Source of the DNA: Asaia bogorensis
GTDB lineage: Bacteria > Pseudomonadota > Alphaproteobacteria > CACIAM-22H2
Reading direction: 5' to 3'
DNA length: 64,000 bases
Assembly: GCA_945901855.1 (NCBI GenBank)
Contig: CAMDLT010000008.1
Coordinates: forward strand, 40,743 to 104,742
The position numbers and the translations under genes were made by a program. Positions 8,744 to 17,097 of the stretch are shown here, one piece after another (within the stretch, counting starts at the first letter, position 1; every line of letters begins with the position of its first letter). The notes beneath the pieces were generated by a model. That model did no database searches, was not told the DNA's origin, and worked only from the letters and a program-made list of their open reading frames with translations.

Positions 8744-9604
8744 ATGCAAAAACCCATGCGCTACCCCGCCGATCAAGCGGCCCTCGACGCCTTGTTTTCC
8801 AATCGCGCGCGCTGGCCCAATTTCGACGAACATTTTGCGCGTTGGCAGAAAGCCGGTCGCGAGGCCTTGCGCGCGCCCGGCTGGTCGCTCGACGTGCCCT
8901 ATGGTCCAGGCCCCCGCCAAGTGCTGGATTTGATCCGCCCCGTTGCCAAGACGGCAAGGCGCGCGCCGTTGTTTGCCTTCATCCATGGCGGTTATTGGCA
9001 ATCGCTCGAAAAGGGCGATGTGCGCGGGCCGGGTCCGGCGTTTGCGGCGCAAGGGATCGCCTATGCCACGCTCGATTACGCGCTCTGCCCCAACGTGACG
9101 GTTGGCGCTATCGTCGATCAGATGCGCGCGGCGATTAAGTTTTTGTGGCGCGAGGCGCCGCGCTTTGGCTGCGATCCCGATCGCATCTATGTGGGCGGCC
9201 ATTCGGCGGGCGGCCAATTGGCAGCCATGCTGGCAAGCGACCCGACCCTCGGCGTTCCGATCAAAGGCTATTTCTCGGTCTCGGGCGTCTATGACCTTGC
9301 ACCGATTCAGCGCAGCTATCTGCAAGCGGTCTTGCGCCTGACCGACCGCGAGGTTGCGACCTTGTCGCCGCTGAAATTGAAGCCAAACCCGGGCACCAAT
9401 CTTTGGCTGACGGTCGGCGGCGACGAACTTGGCGGCTTTGTCGGCCAACAGGCCGATTTTGCGCAGCAATGGCGAAAAGCAGGCGCCAAAATTGTCGAAG
9501 TGCCCGCGCCGGGGCTTGGGCATTTTGATATCGTCGATCAGGTCGGCAATTTCCGCCATCCGATCGGAAAAGCTGCCTTGGCGATGATCGGCCAATCCGC
9601 CTGA
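8744..9604 (+). CDS. Alpha/beta hydrolase, kynurenine-formamidase-like
   Basis: About 286 residues from ATG 8744. An ATG at 8702 is in frame but would leave only 11 bases to the divergent lolA start; neither start has a clear ribosome site. The fold is HSL/carboxylesterase-like: the oxyanion motif is FIHGGYWQSLEKGD, the nucleophile serine is in YVGGHSAGGQLA, and the likely acid and histidine lie in TVGGDELGGF and GLGHFDIVD. This pattern matches the KynB-like group of esterases/arylformamidases, which open N-formylkynurenine, but no tryptophan-catabolism gene is nearby, so the natural substrate is open. It is cytoplasmic, with no signal peptide. Confidence 0.82.
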   Translation: MQKPMRYPADQAALDALFSNRARWPNFDEHFARWQKAGREALRAPGWSLDVPYGPGPRQVLDLIRPVAKTARRAPLFAFIHGGYWQSLEKGDVRGPGPAFAAQGIAYATLDYALCPNVTVGAIVDQMRAAIKFLWREAPRFGCDPDRIYVGGHSAGGQLAAMLASDPTLGVPIKGYFSVSGVYDLAPIQRSYLQAVLRLTDREVATLSPLKLKPNPGTNLWLTVGGDELGGFVGQQADFAQQWRKAGAKIVEVPAPGLGHFDIVDQVGNFRHPIGKAALAMIGQSA

Positions 9605-9741
9605 CAGTTGCCGCCAACCTGTCGTAATTTAGCAACAGGTCTTGAAGAACATTGCTGAAGTGTATGATCTGATCCCCAAACTCCTTTACCCGGTCCGGTG
9701 CTTGCTTCACGATTCGTATGAAACCGCGAATCGAGGGTAAG

Positions 9742-10620
9742 ATGCTCAAAATGAACAAGATTATGGCAATCTCCGGTGCAATTGCTGCAATTGTCGGCAT
9801 TTCATCGGTAGCGACACCGGCGCAAGCCCAAATCGAAACCTCGTTTGGCACGTTTGCGCCCGTTTTGACCGGAACAAGCAATTATCTGTTCCGTGGCATT
9901 TCGCAAACCAAGGGTACTGCAGCGATTCAGGGCGCACTTGATTATACCTACAATATCAATGCTTTCACGCCGTATCTGGGCGTCTTTGCCTCGACGACGC
10001 GCTTCCCTAACAACAATACCCCGGCGGGCGCCACCACCAACGACATCCGCCAATATTACGAAGTCGATCTGTATGGCGGCGTGAAGTACGAAACGCCGTT
10101 GAAGGGCTTGCTGCTGGATGTCGGTATCATCAGCTACCTCTATCCGGGCAACACGGCCGATCAGAATGTCGGCGGCGGTCCCAATACGTACGGCAACCCG
10201 CAATGGAACGAAGTCTACGGCAAATTCGCCTATGATTTCGGTTTGGCGACGGCCGTCGGTTCGGTCTTTTACGCCAAGGATTTCTCCTACGGTTCGGGCA
10301 AGGGTTTGTATGTCGAAGGCGGCGCCGACGTGCCGTTGCCCTACGAATTCCTGCTCTCCGCGCGTCTCGGCCGCCAGACGATCGAACGGAATGTCACTTT
10401 CGGTGCGCCCGACTACACGACCTGGAATGTCGGGCTCTCGCGCGAAATGACCTGGCCGTTGAGCTTTACGGTGGCGGCGGTCTATTCCGACACCAACATC
10501 AAGAAAGACGCCAATCTCGGTTTCGACAACGTTGCCAACACGGCGAATGTGCCGATGGGCCGCGACTCGTACAATCAGACGCAGAACCAGTTCTCGTTCT
10601 CGATCATCAAGAAGTTCTAA
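9742..10620 (+). CDS. TorF-family putative outer-membrane porin
   Basis: 292 residues. ATG at 9742 is preceded by GAGGGTAAG; an upstream in-frame ATG at 9718 lacks a ribosome site. The signal peptide MLKMNKIMAISGAIAAIVG is followed by cleavage near AQAQ. The mature part begins TSNYLFRGISQTKGTAAIQG, the hallmark of the TIGR02001 (TorF) family, and alternates beta strands up to the C-terminal FSFSIIKKF with a terminal aromatic residue. Members are thought to be outer-membrane channels; the solute is unknown. The gene stands alone with a strong terminator behind it. Confidence 0.88.
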   Translation: MLKMNKIMAISGAIAAIVGISSVATPAQAQIETSFGTFAPVLTGTSNYLFRGISQTKGTAAIQGALDYTYNINAFTPYLGVFASTTRFPNNNTPAGATTNDIRQYYEVDLYGGVKYETPLKGLLLDVGIISYLYPGNTADQNVGGGPNTYGNPQWNEVYGKFAYDFGLATAVGSVFYAKDFSYGSGKGLYVEGGADVPLPYEFLLSARLGRQTIERNVTFGAPDYTTWNVGLSREMTWPLSFTVAAVYSDTNIKKDANLGFDNVANTANVPMGRDSYNQTQNQFSFSIIKKF

Positions 10621-10640
10621 ATCGGCGCTTGGGTCAAAAT

Positions 10641-10680
10641 CGGGTCGCCGGGGCATTCCCTGGCGGCCCGGTTTCTTTTT
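10641..10680 (+). terminator. Rho-independent terminator of the TorF-type porin gene
   Basis: Stem CGGGTCGCCGGGG / CCCTGGCGGCCCG with small mismatches and loop CATT, followed by GTTTCTTTTT. It begins 21 bases after the porin stop and ends 32 bases before the next gene. Confidence 0.85.
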
Positions 10681-10711
10681 GGGCGTCTGCCGGGCTAGAG
10701 TTAAGCTCAGC

Positions 10712-11395
10712 ATGAGCCGCACACGCATCCTCATCTTGGCCGACAGCGGTCTTGTCGCCGCCCTTGCCGATGGGCTTGCCGACCACGGGTTCCGGATCGA
10801 AGCGACCGGCGCGCTCGATGCGGCGTTGGCCATGGCGCAGGCGATCGGGTTCGATGCCGCCGCGGTCGATTATGCCGTGCTCGGCCGACGTCCGCGCGCG
10901 GCGCTGGCGCAACTGAATGCGGTTTTGGGGCCGTCGGTGTGCGTGCTGGTGCCAAAATCACTGCGCCGCCCGCCGGATGGCGGGCCTGTCTTGCGCAAAC
11001 CCGTTCGGTTGCAAACCCTGGCGGCGGCGCTGCATAGTTTGGTGCAGCACGCAAAACCGGCTGCCAAGGCGTCCAAACGCACGCCGCCCGCGTATCATTT
11101 CGATGCCGCCGCCCGCCAGATCGTCGATCCCAAAACCGGCCAGTCGCGGCGTTTGACCGAGATCGAAACGGGGCTGCTGACGGCGCTGACGCGCGCGGCC
11201 AGCGCGCCGCTAATGCGAGAAGACTTGCTCCGCGCCGTCTGGGGCTATAATTCAAAGGTCAGCACGCGTACGCTGGAAACGCACGTTTACCGGTTGCGCC
11301 AAAAACTTGCTTGGGACCGGAACCGAACGCCGATTCTCGAGACCGTGCCTGGCGGCTATCGTCTGGCGCCGAGTGGAAAGGAAAAACGCCGGTGA
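10712..11395 (+). CDS. OmpR-type winged-helix regulator with degenerate receiver domain
   Basis: 227 residues, ATG at 10712. Residues 1-115 have a receiver-like alternation, but the phosphorylation pocket is eroded. After the first strand there is a single acidic residue (LILADSG) rather than a pair; a possible phospho-acceptor is in AAVDYAVLG; a lysine remains in LRKPVRL. Residues about 125-220 are an OmpR/PhoB winged helix: EIETGLLTALTRA, LMREDLLRAVWG, VSTRTLETHVYRLRQKL and ILETVPGGYRLAP. It likely binds DNA as a transcription factor, perhaps without phosphorylation. No kinase gene is adjacent. It overlaps the next gene by GTGA, so it is co-translated with the hydrolase and methyltransferase. 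Confidence 0.85.
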   Translation: MSRTRILILADSGLVAALADGLADHGFRIEATGALDAALAMAQAIGFDAAAVDYAVLGRRPRAALAQLNAVLGPSVCVLVPKSLRRPPDGGPVLRKPVRLQTLAAALHSLVQHAKPAAKASKRTPPAYHFDAAARQIVDPKTGQSRRLTEIETGLLTALTRAASAPLMREDLLRAVWGYNSKVSTRTLETHVYRLRQKLAWDRNRTPILETVPGGYRLAPSGKEKRR

Positions 11396-12225
11396 CAGCC
11401 GACCGTCTTGCCGTCACGTTCTGGGGGACCCGGGGTTCGATCGCGTGCCCAGGTCCCGGCACCGTGCGCTACGGCGGCAATACCCCGTGTTTGGAAGTGC
11501 ATGCCGCTGGTCGCCAGCTGATTTTCGATGCCGGAACCGGGCTGTTGCCGTTGGGTCGTCGCATGGCCGCCGCCGGCACAACCTGCGAAACCGACTGGTA
11601 TTTCACCCATAGCCATTTCGACCATATCCAAGGCATTCCGTTTTTCGATCCGCTCTACAATCCCAAAAACAGCTTTCGCATGTGGGCAGGCCATTTGGCG
11701 CCCGAAATGGATCTTAAATCGGTGCTTTCCTCGATGATGCAGGCGCCGCTCTTTCCGATCCCGATCGGCATCTTTGCGGCTAAAGTCGAGTTCCACGATT
11801 TTGCGGTCGGTACCGATTTGTTGCCGGCCCCCGGTATTCGCATCAAAACGGCGCCGCTCAACCATCCCAACCGCGCGACCGGCTACCGGGTCGAGGTTGC
11901 TGGAAAGTCGCTGTGCTACATAACCGACACCGAGCACACGCCCGGCAAGCTCGACGCCAACATCTTGGGTCTGATCGCGGGTGCCGACTTGGTTGTTTAC
12001 GACAGCACCTATACCGATGCCGAATTTCCAGCGCATGTCGGATGGGGCCATTCGACGTGGCAGGAAGGGATCCGGCTTGTCGATCAGGCCGGCGCCAAGC
12101 GCCTCGTGATTTTCCACCACGACCCCTCGCACGACGATGCGTTCATGGACAAGGTGGGGGCCGAGGCGACAGCAATGCGTCCCGGCACGATCGTGGCCCA
12201 AGAAGGCATGACGATCGAACTGTGA
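11392..12225 (+). CDS. Metallo-beta-lactamase-fold hydrolase (PhnP/RNase Z-like group)
   Basis: 277 residues from GTG at 11392, overlapping the regulator stop as GTGA. The opening FWGTRGSIACPGPGTVRYGG is the sequence start typical of COG1235-type phosphodiesterases. The metal-binding motif is THSHFDHIQG (HxHxDH), with further ligands likely in LNHPN, YITDTEH and FHHDPSHDD. It probably hydrolyses a phosphodiester or cyclic phosphate; the substrate is unknown. Cytoplasmic. Its end overlaps the methyltransferase start (GTGA at 12222-12225). Confidence 0.87.
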   Translation: MTADRLAVTFWGTRGSIACPGPGTVRYGGNTPCLEVHAAGRQLIFDAGTGLLPLGRRMAAAGTTCETDWYFTHSHFDHIQGIPFFDPLYNPKNSFRMWAGHLAPEMDLKSVLSSMMQAPLFPIPIGIFAAKVEFHDFAVGTDLLPAPGIRIKTAPLNHPNRATGYRVEVAGKSLCYITDTEHTPGKLDANILGLIAGADLVVYDSTYTDAEFPAHVGWGHSTWQEGIRLVDQAGAKRLVIFHHDPSHDDAFMDKVGAEATAMRPGTIVAQEGMTIEL

Positions 12226-13025
12226 GTGCGGCGCGTCGCTTTTGGTTCGGGCTGTCGACGCTGCTGGGGCGTCCGCGCGGCTTTTTTGTTCCCTATCGCC
12301 ATGCGCAGGGCGTCGCGGCACCCGGCGACTATGCCGAACTTGCGACCCTGTTTCAGGCGTCGCACGCGGCGTTCGATACCGGCTTGGCGCGCATCCAACG
12401 CTACAGCCAAGAATTGAACGGTTTTGGCAGCGAACCGCCGCCCGCCCCGCGCTGGCAGCAAGATTGGTTTCCGGGCCTCGATGCCGCCTACGCCTATGCG
12501 CTGGTGCGCGAAACGAACCCCCGGCGCATCGTGGAAATCGGTTCGGGCCACTCGACGCGATTTTTGGCCCGCGCCATCAAGGACGGCAGCCTTGCAACCA
12601 AGCTGGTCGCGATCGACCCTGCGCCGCGTGCAGCGCTGGCGGGCCTCGATGTCGTGTGGGTGCGCCAGCGCCTGGAGACCAGCGGCTTCTCGTTTGCCGA
12701 GCTGCAAGCGGGCGACATTGTGTTCGTCGATTCCTCGCATATTCTGATGCCCGGCACCGATGTTGATTTTGTCTTGGGTCGCGTGCTGCCCGCTTTGCCT
12801 GCGGGCGTGCGCATCCATTTCCACGATATGTTTTTGCCGCGCCCCTATCCTGCCGACTGGGCTTGGCGCGGCTACAACGAACAGAACGCCGTCGCCGCCT
12901 TGCTCGCAGGCCCTGGCTTCGCGCTCGAATGGGGCTCGGCGTATGTGCGCCAAGCCATGGCGGCCGAAACATTCGACATGCCGCCGGGCGCGCACGAATC
13001 CAGCCTGTGGCTGGTCAAACGCTGA
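12222..13025 (+). CDS. Class I SAM-dependent methyltransferase
   Basis: 267 residues from GTG at 12222. The SAM-binding motif I is RRIVEIGSGHSTRFLARA; post-I acidic residue in LVAIDPAPR; motif IV-like GDIVFVDSSHIL. The pattern fits the Methyltransf_24 group. The N-terminal 90 residues (FGLSTLLGRPRGFFVPYR) carry no recognised domain. The substrate is unknown; relatives methylate sugars or small molecules. It is the last gene of the three-gene unit and ends three bases from the convergent ABC-permease stop. Confidence 0.85.
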   Translation: MSAARRFWFGLSTLLGRPRGFFVPYRHAQGVAAPGDYAELATLFQASHAAFDTGLARIQRYSQELNGFGSEPPPAPRWQQDWFPGLDAAYAYALVRETNPRRIVEIGSGHSTRFLARAIKDGSLATKLVAIDPAPRAALAGLDVVWVRQRLETSGFSFAELQAGDIVFVDSSHILMPGTDVDFVLGRVLPALPAGVRIHFHDMFLPRPYPADWAWRGYNEQNAVAALLAGPGFALEWGSAYVRQAMAAETFDMPPGAHESSLWLVKR

Positions 13026-13028
13026 GCG

Positions 13029-14201
13029 TTATTTGTAAGGATCGGCCGCGTCGCGCAGCCCGTCGCCGAGGAAGTTGAACGCCAGCACCGTCGCGATCAC
13101 GGGCAGCACGGGCAGCAGCAGCCACGGATAGAGCGCCACCACGTTGATGTTCTGCGCCTCGGTCAGCAGCACGCCCCACGAGGTGATCGGCGGGCGCAGG
13201 CCGAGCCCCAAAAAGCTCAGTGCCGTTTCGCCCAGAATCATCGTCGGGATCGCAAGCGTGGCCGAGGCGATCAGATGGCTCATAAAACTCGGCACCAGAT
13301 GGCGGAAGATCACGCGCTTGGGCGAAGCGCCCATCAGGTTGGCGGCCGTGCAGAAATCCTCTTCGCGCAGCGACAGCAATTTCGAGCGCACCGCGCGCCC
13401 AAGGCCGGTCCAGCCGATCATGCCCAAAATCAGCGTGATGCCGAAATAGATGTAAAGCGGGCTCCACGATACCGGCAGCGACGCCGACAGCGCCATCCAT
13501 AGCGGCAGTTCCGGAAACGAGCGGATGATTTCGATGATGCGCTGGATCACCATGTCGACCCAGCCGCCGTAATAGCCCGCCAAGCCGCCGAGCACGATGC
13601 CCAGGACGAACTTGATCGTAACGCCGATCAGCCCGATGGTCAGCGAGATGCGCGTCCCGTAGGCAAGGCGGCTGAAGACGTCGCGCCCGAGCCGGTCGGT
13701 GCCGAAAAAGAAAAACGTGCCGCCCTCGGCCGGGCACACGAAATGGAAATTGCCCGCAACCAGCCCCATCCATTCGTAAGAATCGCCACGGCAAAAAAAC
13801 CGCAGCGGCTGGACCTTGTCGGGATTGGGCGCGTAGTTGCGCTTCAGCGTGTCCATGTCGAGCGAATAGTCGAGCCCGTAGACGAAGGGGCCGACGAACT
13901 TCCCCTCATGGAACAGATGCACGGCTTGCGGCGGCGCGTAGACGAACTCGATATTGCGCGTGGCGCTCGCATAGGGCGCGATCATTTCGCTGACAAAAAT
14001 CGAGGCGTACATGACCAGCAAAAACACGCCCGACCACACCGCCAGCCGATGGCGCTTCAGCTTCCACCACATCAGCCGCCATTGCGTGGCCATGTAGTAG
14101 GTTTCGAGCTTGGGATCGAGCTTCTCGCCATCGGCCGGGTCGAACGGCTCGCGGCGTACGTAATGGGGCAGTTTGTCGTCTTGCGGGAGGCTCGCGGTCA
14201 T
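13029..14201 (-). CDS. ABC importer inner-membrane permease (DppC/OppC type, long periplasmic insert)
   Basis: 390 residues, ATG at 14201, overlapping the previous permease by ATGA. A cytoplasmic N-tail precedes TM1 (LAVWSGVFLLVMYASIFVSE). Then comes a periplasmic insert of roughly 110 residues, long for DppC, leading to FFFGTDRLGRDVFSRL, which is the conserved GTDxxGRD entry to the transport domain. The EAA loop is seen as EEDFCTAANLMGASPKRVIF, followed by ILGETALSFLGLGLRPP. It pairs with the 332-residue permease upstream. The size pattern resembles the Yej or Agp sets, but the substrate cannot be read from sequence. Last gene of the long minus-strand operon. Confidence 0.9.
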   Translation of the reverse strand: MTASLPQDDKLPHYVRREPFDPADGEKLDPKLETYYMATQWRLMWWKLKRHRLAVWSGVFLLVMYASIFVSEMIAPYASATRNIEFVYAPPQAVHLFHEGKFVGPFVYGLDYSLDMDTLKRNYAPNPDKVQPLRFFCRGDSYEWMGLVAGNFHFVCPAEGGTFFFFGTDRLGRDVFSRLAYGTRISLTIGLIGVTIKFVLGIVLGGLAGYYGGWVDMVIQRIIEIIRSFPELPLWMALSASLPVSWSPLYIYFGITLILGMIGWTGLGRAVRSKLLSLREEDFCTAANLMGASPKRVIFRHLVPSFMSHLIASATLAIPTMILGETALSFLGLGLRPPITSWGVLLTEAQNINVVALYPWLLLPVLPVIATVLAFNFLGDGLRDAADPYK

Positions 14202-15196
14202 TTCGTTGCCCCCCCATGCAGGCGAATGCGCGGATCGAGCGCGGCAAGGGCAAGGTCCGACAAGAACACGCCCACCACGATCAGCACCGCTTCGATCATC
14301 AGGAACGAGCCTGCCAGATACATGTCCTGGCTGCGCAAAGCGGCCAACAGCATCGGCCCGTTGGTCGGCAGCGACATCACGACCGACACGATGGCCGCGC
14401 CCGAAATCATGTGCGGCAGCAGATCGCCGATATCGGAAATGAAGGGATTGAGCGACATGCGCAGCGGGTATTTCAGCAACGCCCGGCGCGGCGGCAAGCC
14501 CTTGGCTTTGGCCGTGACGTAATACTGCTTTTGCAGCTCGTCGAGCAGGTTGGCGCGCAGGCGCCGGATCATCGCAGCCGTCCCGGAGGTGCCGATGACG
14601 ATCACCGGGATCCACAGATGCTCGAGGATCGAGACGAACTTGCCCCACGACATCGGCGCGTCGATGTATTCGGCATCCATCAATCCGCCGATCGAGGTGC
14701 CGAAAAATACGTTAGCAAGATAGAGCATCACCAGCGCCAGCAAAAACGACGGCGTCGCGAGTCCCAAAAACCCGAGCAGCGTCAGGCCGTAATCGCCCCA
14801 CGAATACTGGTGCGTGGCCGAGTAGATGCCGATCGGGAACGCGACCGCGTAGGTGAAAAGCACCGTCACGAACGCGATCAGAAAGCTCAGCGCCAGCCGG
14901 TCGCCGATCACGGCGCTGACCGGCAGATTATATTCGAACGACCAGCCAAGATCGCCTTGCAGCAACCCGAACAGCCAGTGGAAATACTGTTCGACCGGCG
15001 TGCGGTCGAGCCCGTATTGCTGGCGCAGAAAATCGATGCGCTCCAGGCTCGCGGCTTCGCCTTGCGACTGCAACTCTGCGATCAGCGTCGACAGGTAGTC
15101 GCCCGGCGGCAACTGGATGATCGTGAACACGATCGCGCTGATCGCCAGCAGCGTCGGCACCATGACCAAAATGCGGCGCATCAAATACTGGAACAT
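14198..15196 (-). CDS. ABC importer inner-membrane permease (DppB/OppB type)
   Basis: 332 residues, ATG at 15196, two bases after the binding-protein stop (TAGCCATG). It begins MFQYLMRRILVMVPTLLAIS, the usual DppB-type first membrane segment. The periplasmic RIDFLRQQYGLDRTPVEQYF, the GDLGWSFEYNLPV motif, about six membrane spans and the EAA loop VTAKAKGLPPRRALLKYPLR follow. It forms the translocation pathway with the permease at 13029-14201. Family clear; solute unknown. Confidence 0.92.
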   Translation of the reverse strand: MFQYLMRRILVMVPTLLAISAIVFTIIQLPPGDYLSTLIAELQSQGEAASLERIDFLRQQYGLDRTPVEQYFHWLFGLLQGDLGWSFEYNLPVSAVIGDRLALSFLIAFVTVLFTYAVAFPIGIYSATHQYSWGDYGLTLLGFLGLATPSFLLALVMLYLANVFFGTSIGGLMDAEYIDAPMSWGKFVSILEHLWIPVIVIGTSGTAAMIRRLRANLLDELQKQYYVTAKAKGLPPRRALLKYPLRMSLNPFISDIGDLLPHMISGAAIVSVVMSLPTNGPMLLAALRSQDMYLAGSFLMIEAVLIVVGVFLSDLALAALDPRIRLHGGATK

Positions 15197-15198
15197 GG

Positions 15199-17097
15199 CT
15201 ATTTGCGGGCCTCGCCGTCGAACCAGAACGTATCCATGCGATGCATGCCGAAAAAGGCGCCCGGATCCCAGTTCCACACCGCTTCGCCCGGCACGTTGCG
15301 CAAGCGGCGCGAGACGACCACGGGCTGGCGCACATTGGCAACCACGCCGATGCTCCACACATTCTGTGCGTGGTTGTCGAGCATGCGTTGCCAGATGCGC
15401 GCGCGTTCCGCCCGGTCGCCGGACGCGCGCCAGGCTTCGTTCAGCGCAAAAAGTTCCTTGGCGGCGTCCATATCGACGGGCTCGCCCGCCGTGCCGCCGG
15501 TTTCCAGATGCTGGCCCCATTTGGGCCATTGCAGATGCTGCTGGGAAACGGGCGCCAGTTCTTCGGGCGAAAAATCGGCGGTCGCCAGGCCGTTTTCCAG
15601 CCCGAACCACACGCTCATTTTGGTCTCGCCCGAGAAAATGCGATTGCGGAAAATCTCGCGCTGCTGCGGACGCGAATAGAGTTTGACGCCCGCCGCCAGC
15701 CACGAATCGTGGATAAGCTCCAGCACGTCGATCTGTTCGCTGTCTTCGCCCGCCGTCTCGACCACGATTTCGAGCGGTTTGCCGTCGGGCAGCAGGCGCA
15801 CGCCGCGCGCATCGCGTTTGGTAAGGCCGATCTCGTCGAGCAGCCGATTGGCTTGCGCCAGATCGAAGCCGCTCCATGCGTTGCGATAGCGCGCTTGGTA
15901 AAGCGGGCTCGCGGGCAGCAGCGTGTTGGCGCCTTCGACCGCGAGGCCGAAATAGACGACCTGGTTGACCTCGCGCCGATTGATCGCGAGCGACAGCGCG
16001 CGCCGGAAGCGCACGTCGCGCAGCAAACTGCGCCACATCGGGTCGCTCGCGTTCAAATTGGGATAGAGCGCGATATGCGCGCCCTTGGCCGTGTTCCACA
16101 GGCGCGCCTCGAAATCGTTGCGTTTGCCCGCTTGGCGCAAAAACGTGTAGTTCGCGAAGGTGAGGCCGCGCGCCTGCAAATCGCTCTCGCCCGATCCCGT
16201 TTTGGCGGCCAAAATCTTGCTGTCCGCGACGTTCATGATCAGCCGGTCCACATACGGCAACTGGCGGCCGTTTTCGTCGATGCGGTGGTAGAACGGATTG
16301 CGCTCGAACACAAAACGGTCGGCGGGTGCGCGCGTGCGCACGACCCATGGATCGAGCGTGGGCAGATCGGGATTGTCGTTGCGGTTGAGATTGTCGAGCC
16401 GATTGTGGAGCTGCGCCCAATTGCGCGCATTGGCCCGCCGCGCGCTCTGCGCCAGCGCGGTTGCGTCGGCGTAATGGGCGTGGAAAGCGCGCATGTAATG
16501 GGCAGGGCGGTACAGCACGAGCGGCGTCGGCCCCGCGAGCGCCGAAACGAAGCCGGGATTGGGCGCATGCCATTCGTAGACGACGGTCGCAGCGTCGGGA
16601 TACGAAACCTTGGGCAGTTTGCCGTCGACGGTCAGGCGCTTTTCGGGTCCCGTCGGCGACAGATCTTTGTTGTTGGCAACGTCTTCCCAGAAATAGCGGA
16701 AATCTTCGGACGTGAACGGCTTGCCGTCCGACCAGCGATGGCCGGGGCGCAGGCGCATCGTGAAAATGCGGTCCTCGACGATGTCGAGCGCTTCGAGCAG
16801 ATCGGGCGCAAGCTTCAGATCGGCATCGAACCCGACCAGCCGCGCGTAGCTGAAGACCGACATGATGCGCACGTCCTGGGCGCGGCCCGCCAGCATGCGA
16901 AGCTCCCCGCCATGGCGGCCGGGCTCCCAATCTTCGCGCGCGAGCTTGGTTGCCAGCGGCGCTGCGGGCAAACGCTCGGCGACCGGCGGCAGCTTGCCCG
17001 CCGCAACGTCGCCAGCAAGCGACGGCGTTTCGACAAACGCCGCGTTGGCGGCCGTGCTTGCCAGCAGCAGAAAGGCGAGGGCCAGCGCGCGCTTCAT
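15199..17097 (-). CDS. Periplasmic solute-binding protein of a peptide-type ABC importer (SBP_bac_5)
   Basis: 632 residues, ATG at 17097, overlapping the ATPase stop by ATGA. Signal peptide [19 protein letters not shown]. The SBP_bac_5 signature follows: MRLRPGHRWSDGKPFTSEDF near residue 140, then the two-lobe pattern with VRFRRALSLAINRREVNQVV and LYQARYRNAWSGFDLAQAN. It is larger than DppA (about 535) and nearer YejA-type proteins. It would capture an oligopeptide, glycopeptide or oligosaccharide in the periplasm. Context (dipeptidase, deacetylase and glycosyltransferases in the same operon) suggests a cell-wall-related ligand, which is inference. Confidence 0.9.
   Translation of the reverse strand: MKRALALAFLLLASTAANAAFVETPSLAGDVAAGKLPPVAERLPAAPLATKLAREDWEPGRHGGELRMLAGRAQDVRIMSVFSYARLVGFDADLKLAPDLLEALDIVEDRIFTMRLRPGHRWSDGKPFTSEDFRYFWEDVANNKDLSPTGPEKRLTVDGKLPKVSYPDAATVVYEWHAPNPGFVSALAGPTPLVLYRPAHYMRAFHAHYADATALAQSARRANARNWAQLHNRLDNLNRNDNPDLPTLDPWVVRTRAPADRFVFERNPFYHRIDENGRQLPYVDRLIMNVADSKILAAKTGSGESDLQARGLTFANYTFLRQAGKRNDFEARLWNTAKGAHIALYPNLNASDPMWRSLLRDVRFRRALSLAINRREVNQVVYFGLAVEGANTLLPASPLYQARYRNAWSGFDLAQANRLLDEIGLTKRDARGVRLLPDGKPLEIVVETAGEDSEQIDVLELIHDSWLAAGVKLYSRPQQREIFRNRIFSGETKMSVWFGLENGLATADFSPEELAPVSQQHLQWPKWGQHLETGGTAGEPVDMDAAKELFALNEAWRASGDRAERARIWQRMLDNHAQNVWSIGVVANVRQPVVVSRRLRNVPGEAVWNWDPGAFFGMHRMDTFWFDGEARK

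Noticed and set aside
9642-9668. TTGAAG-15-TATGAT as a promoter for the TorF porin
   Set aside because: The spacer of 15 is short and the -35 weak; possible but not supported well enough to list.
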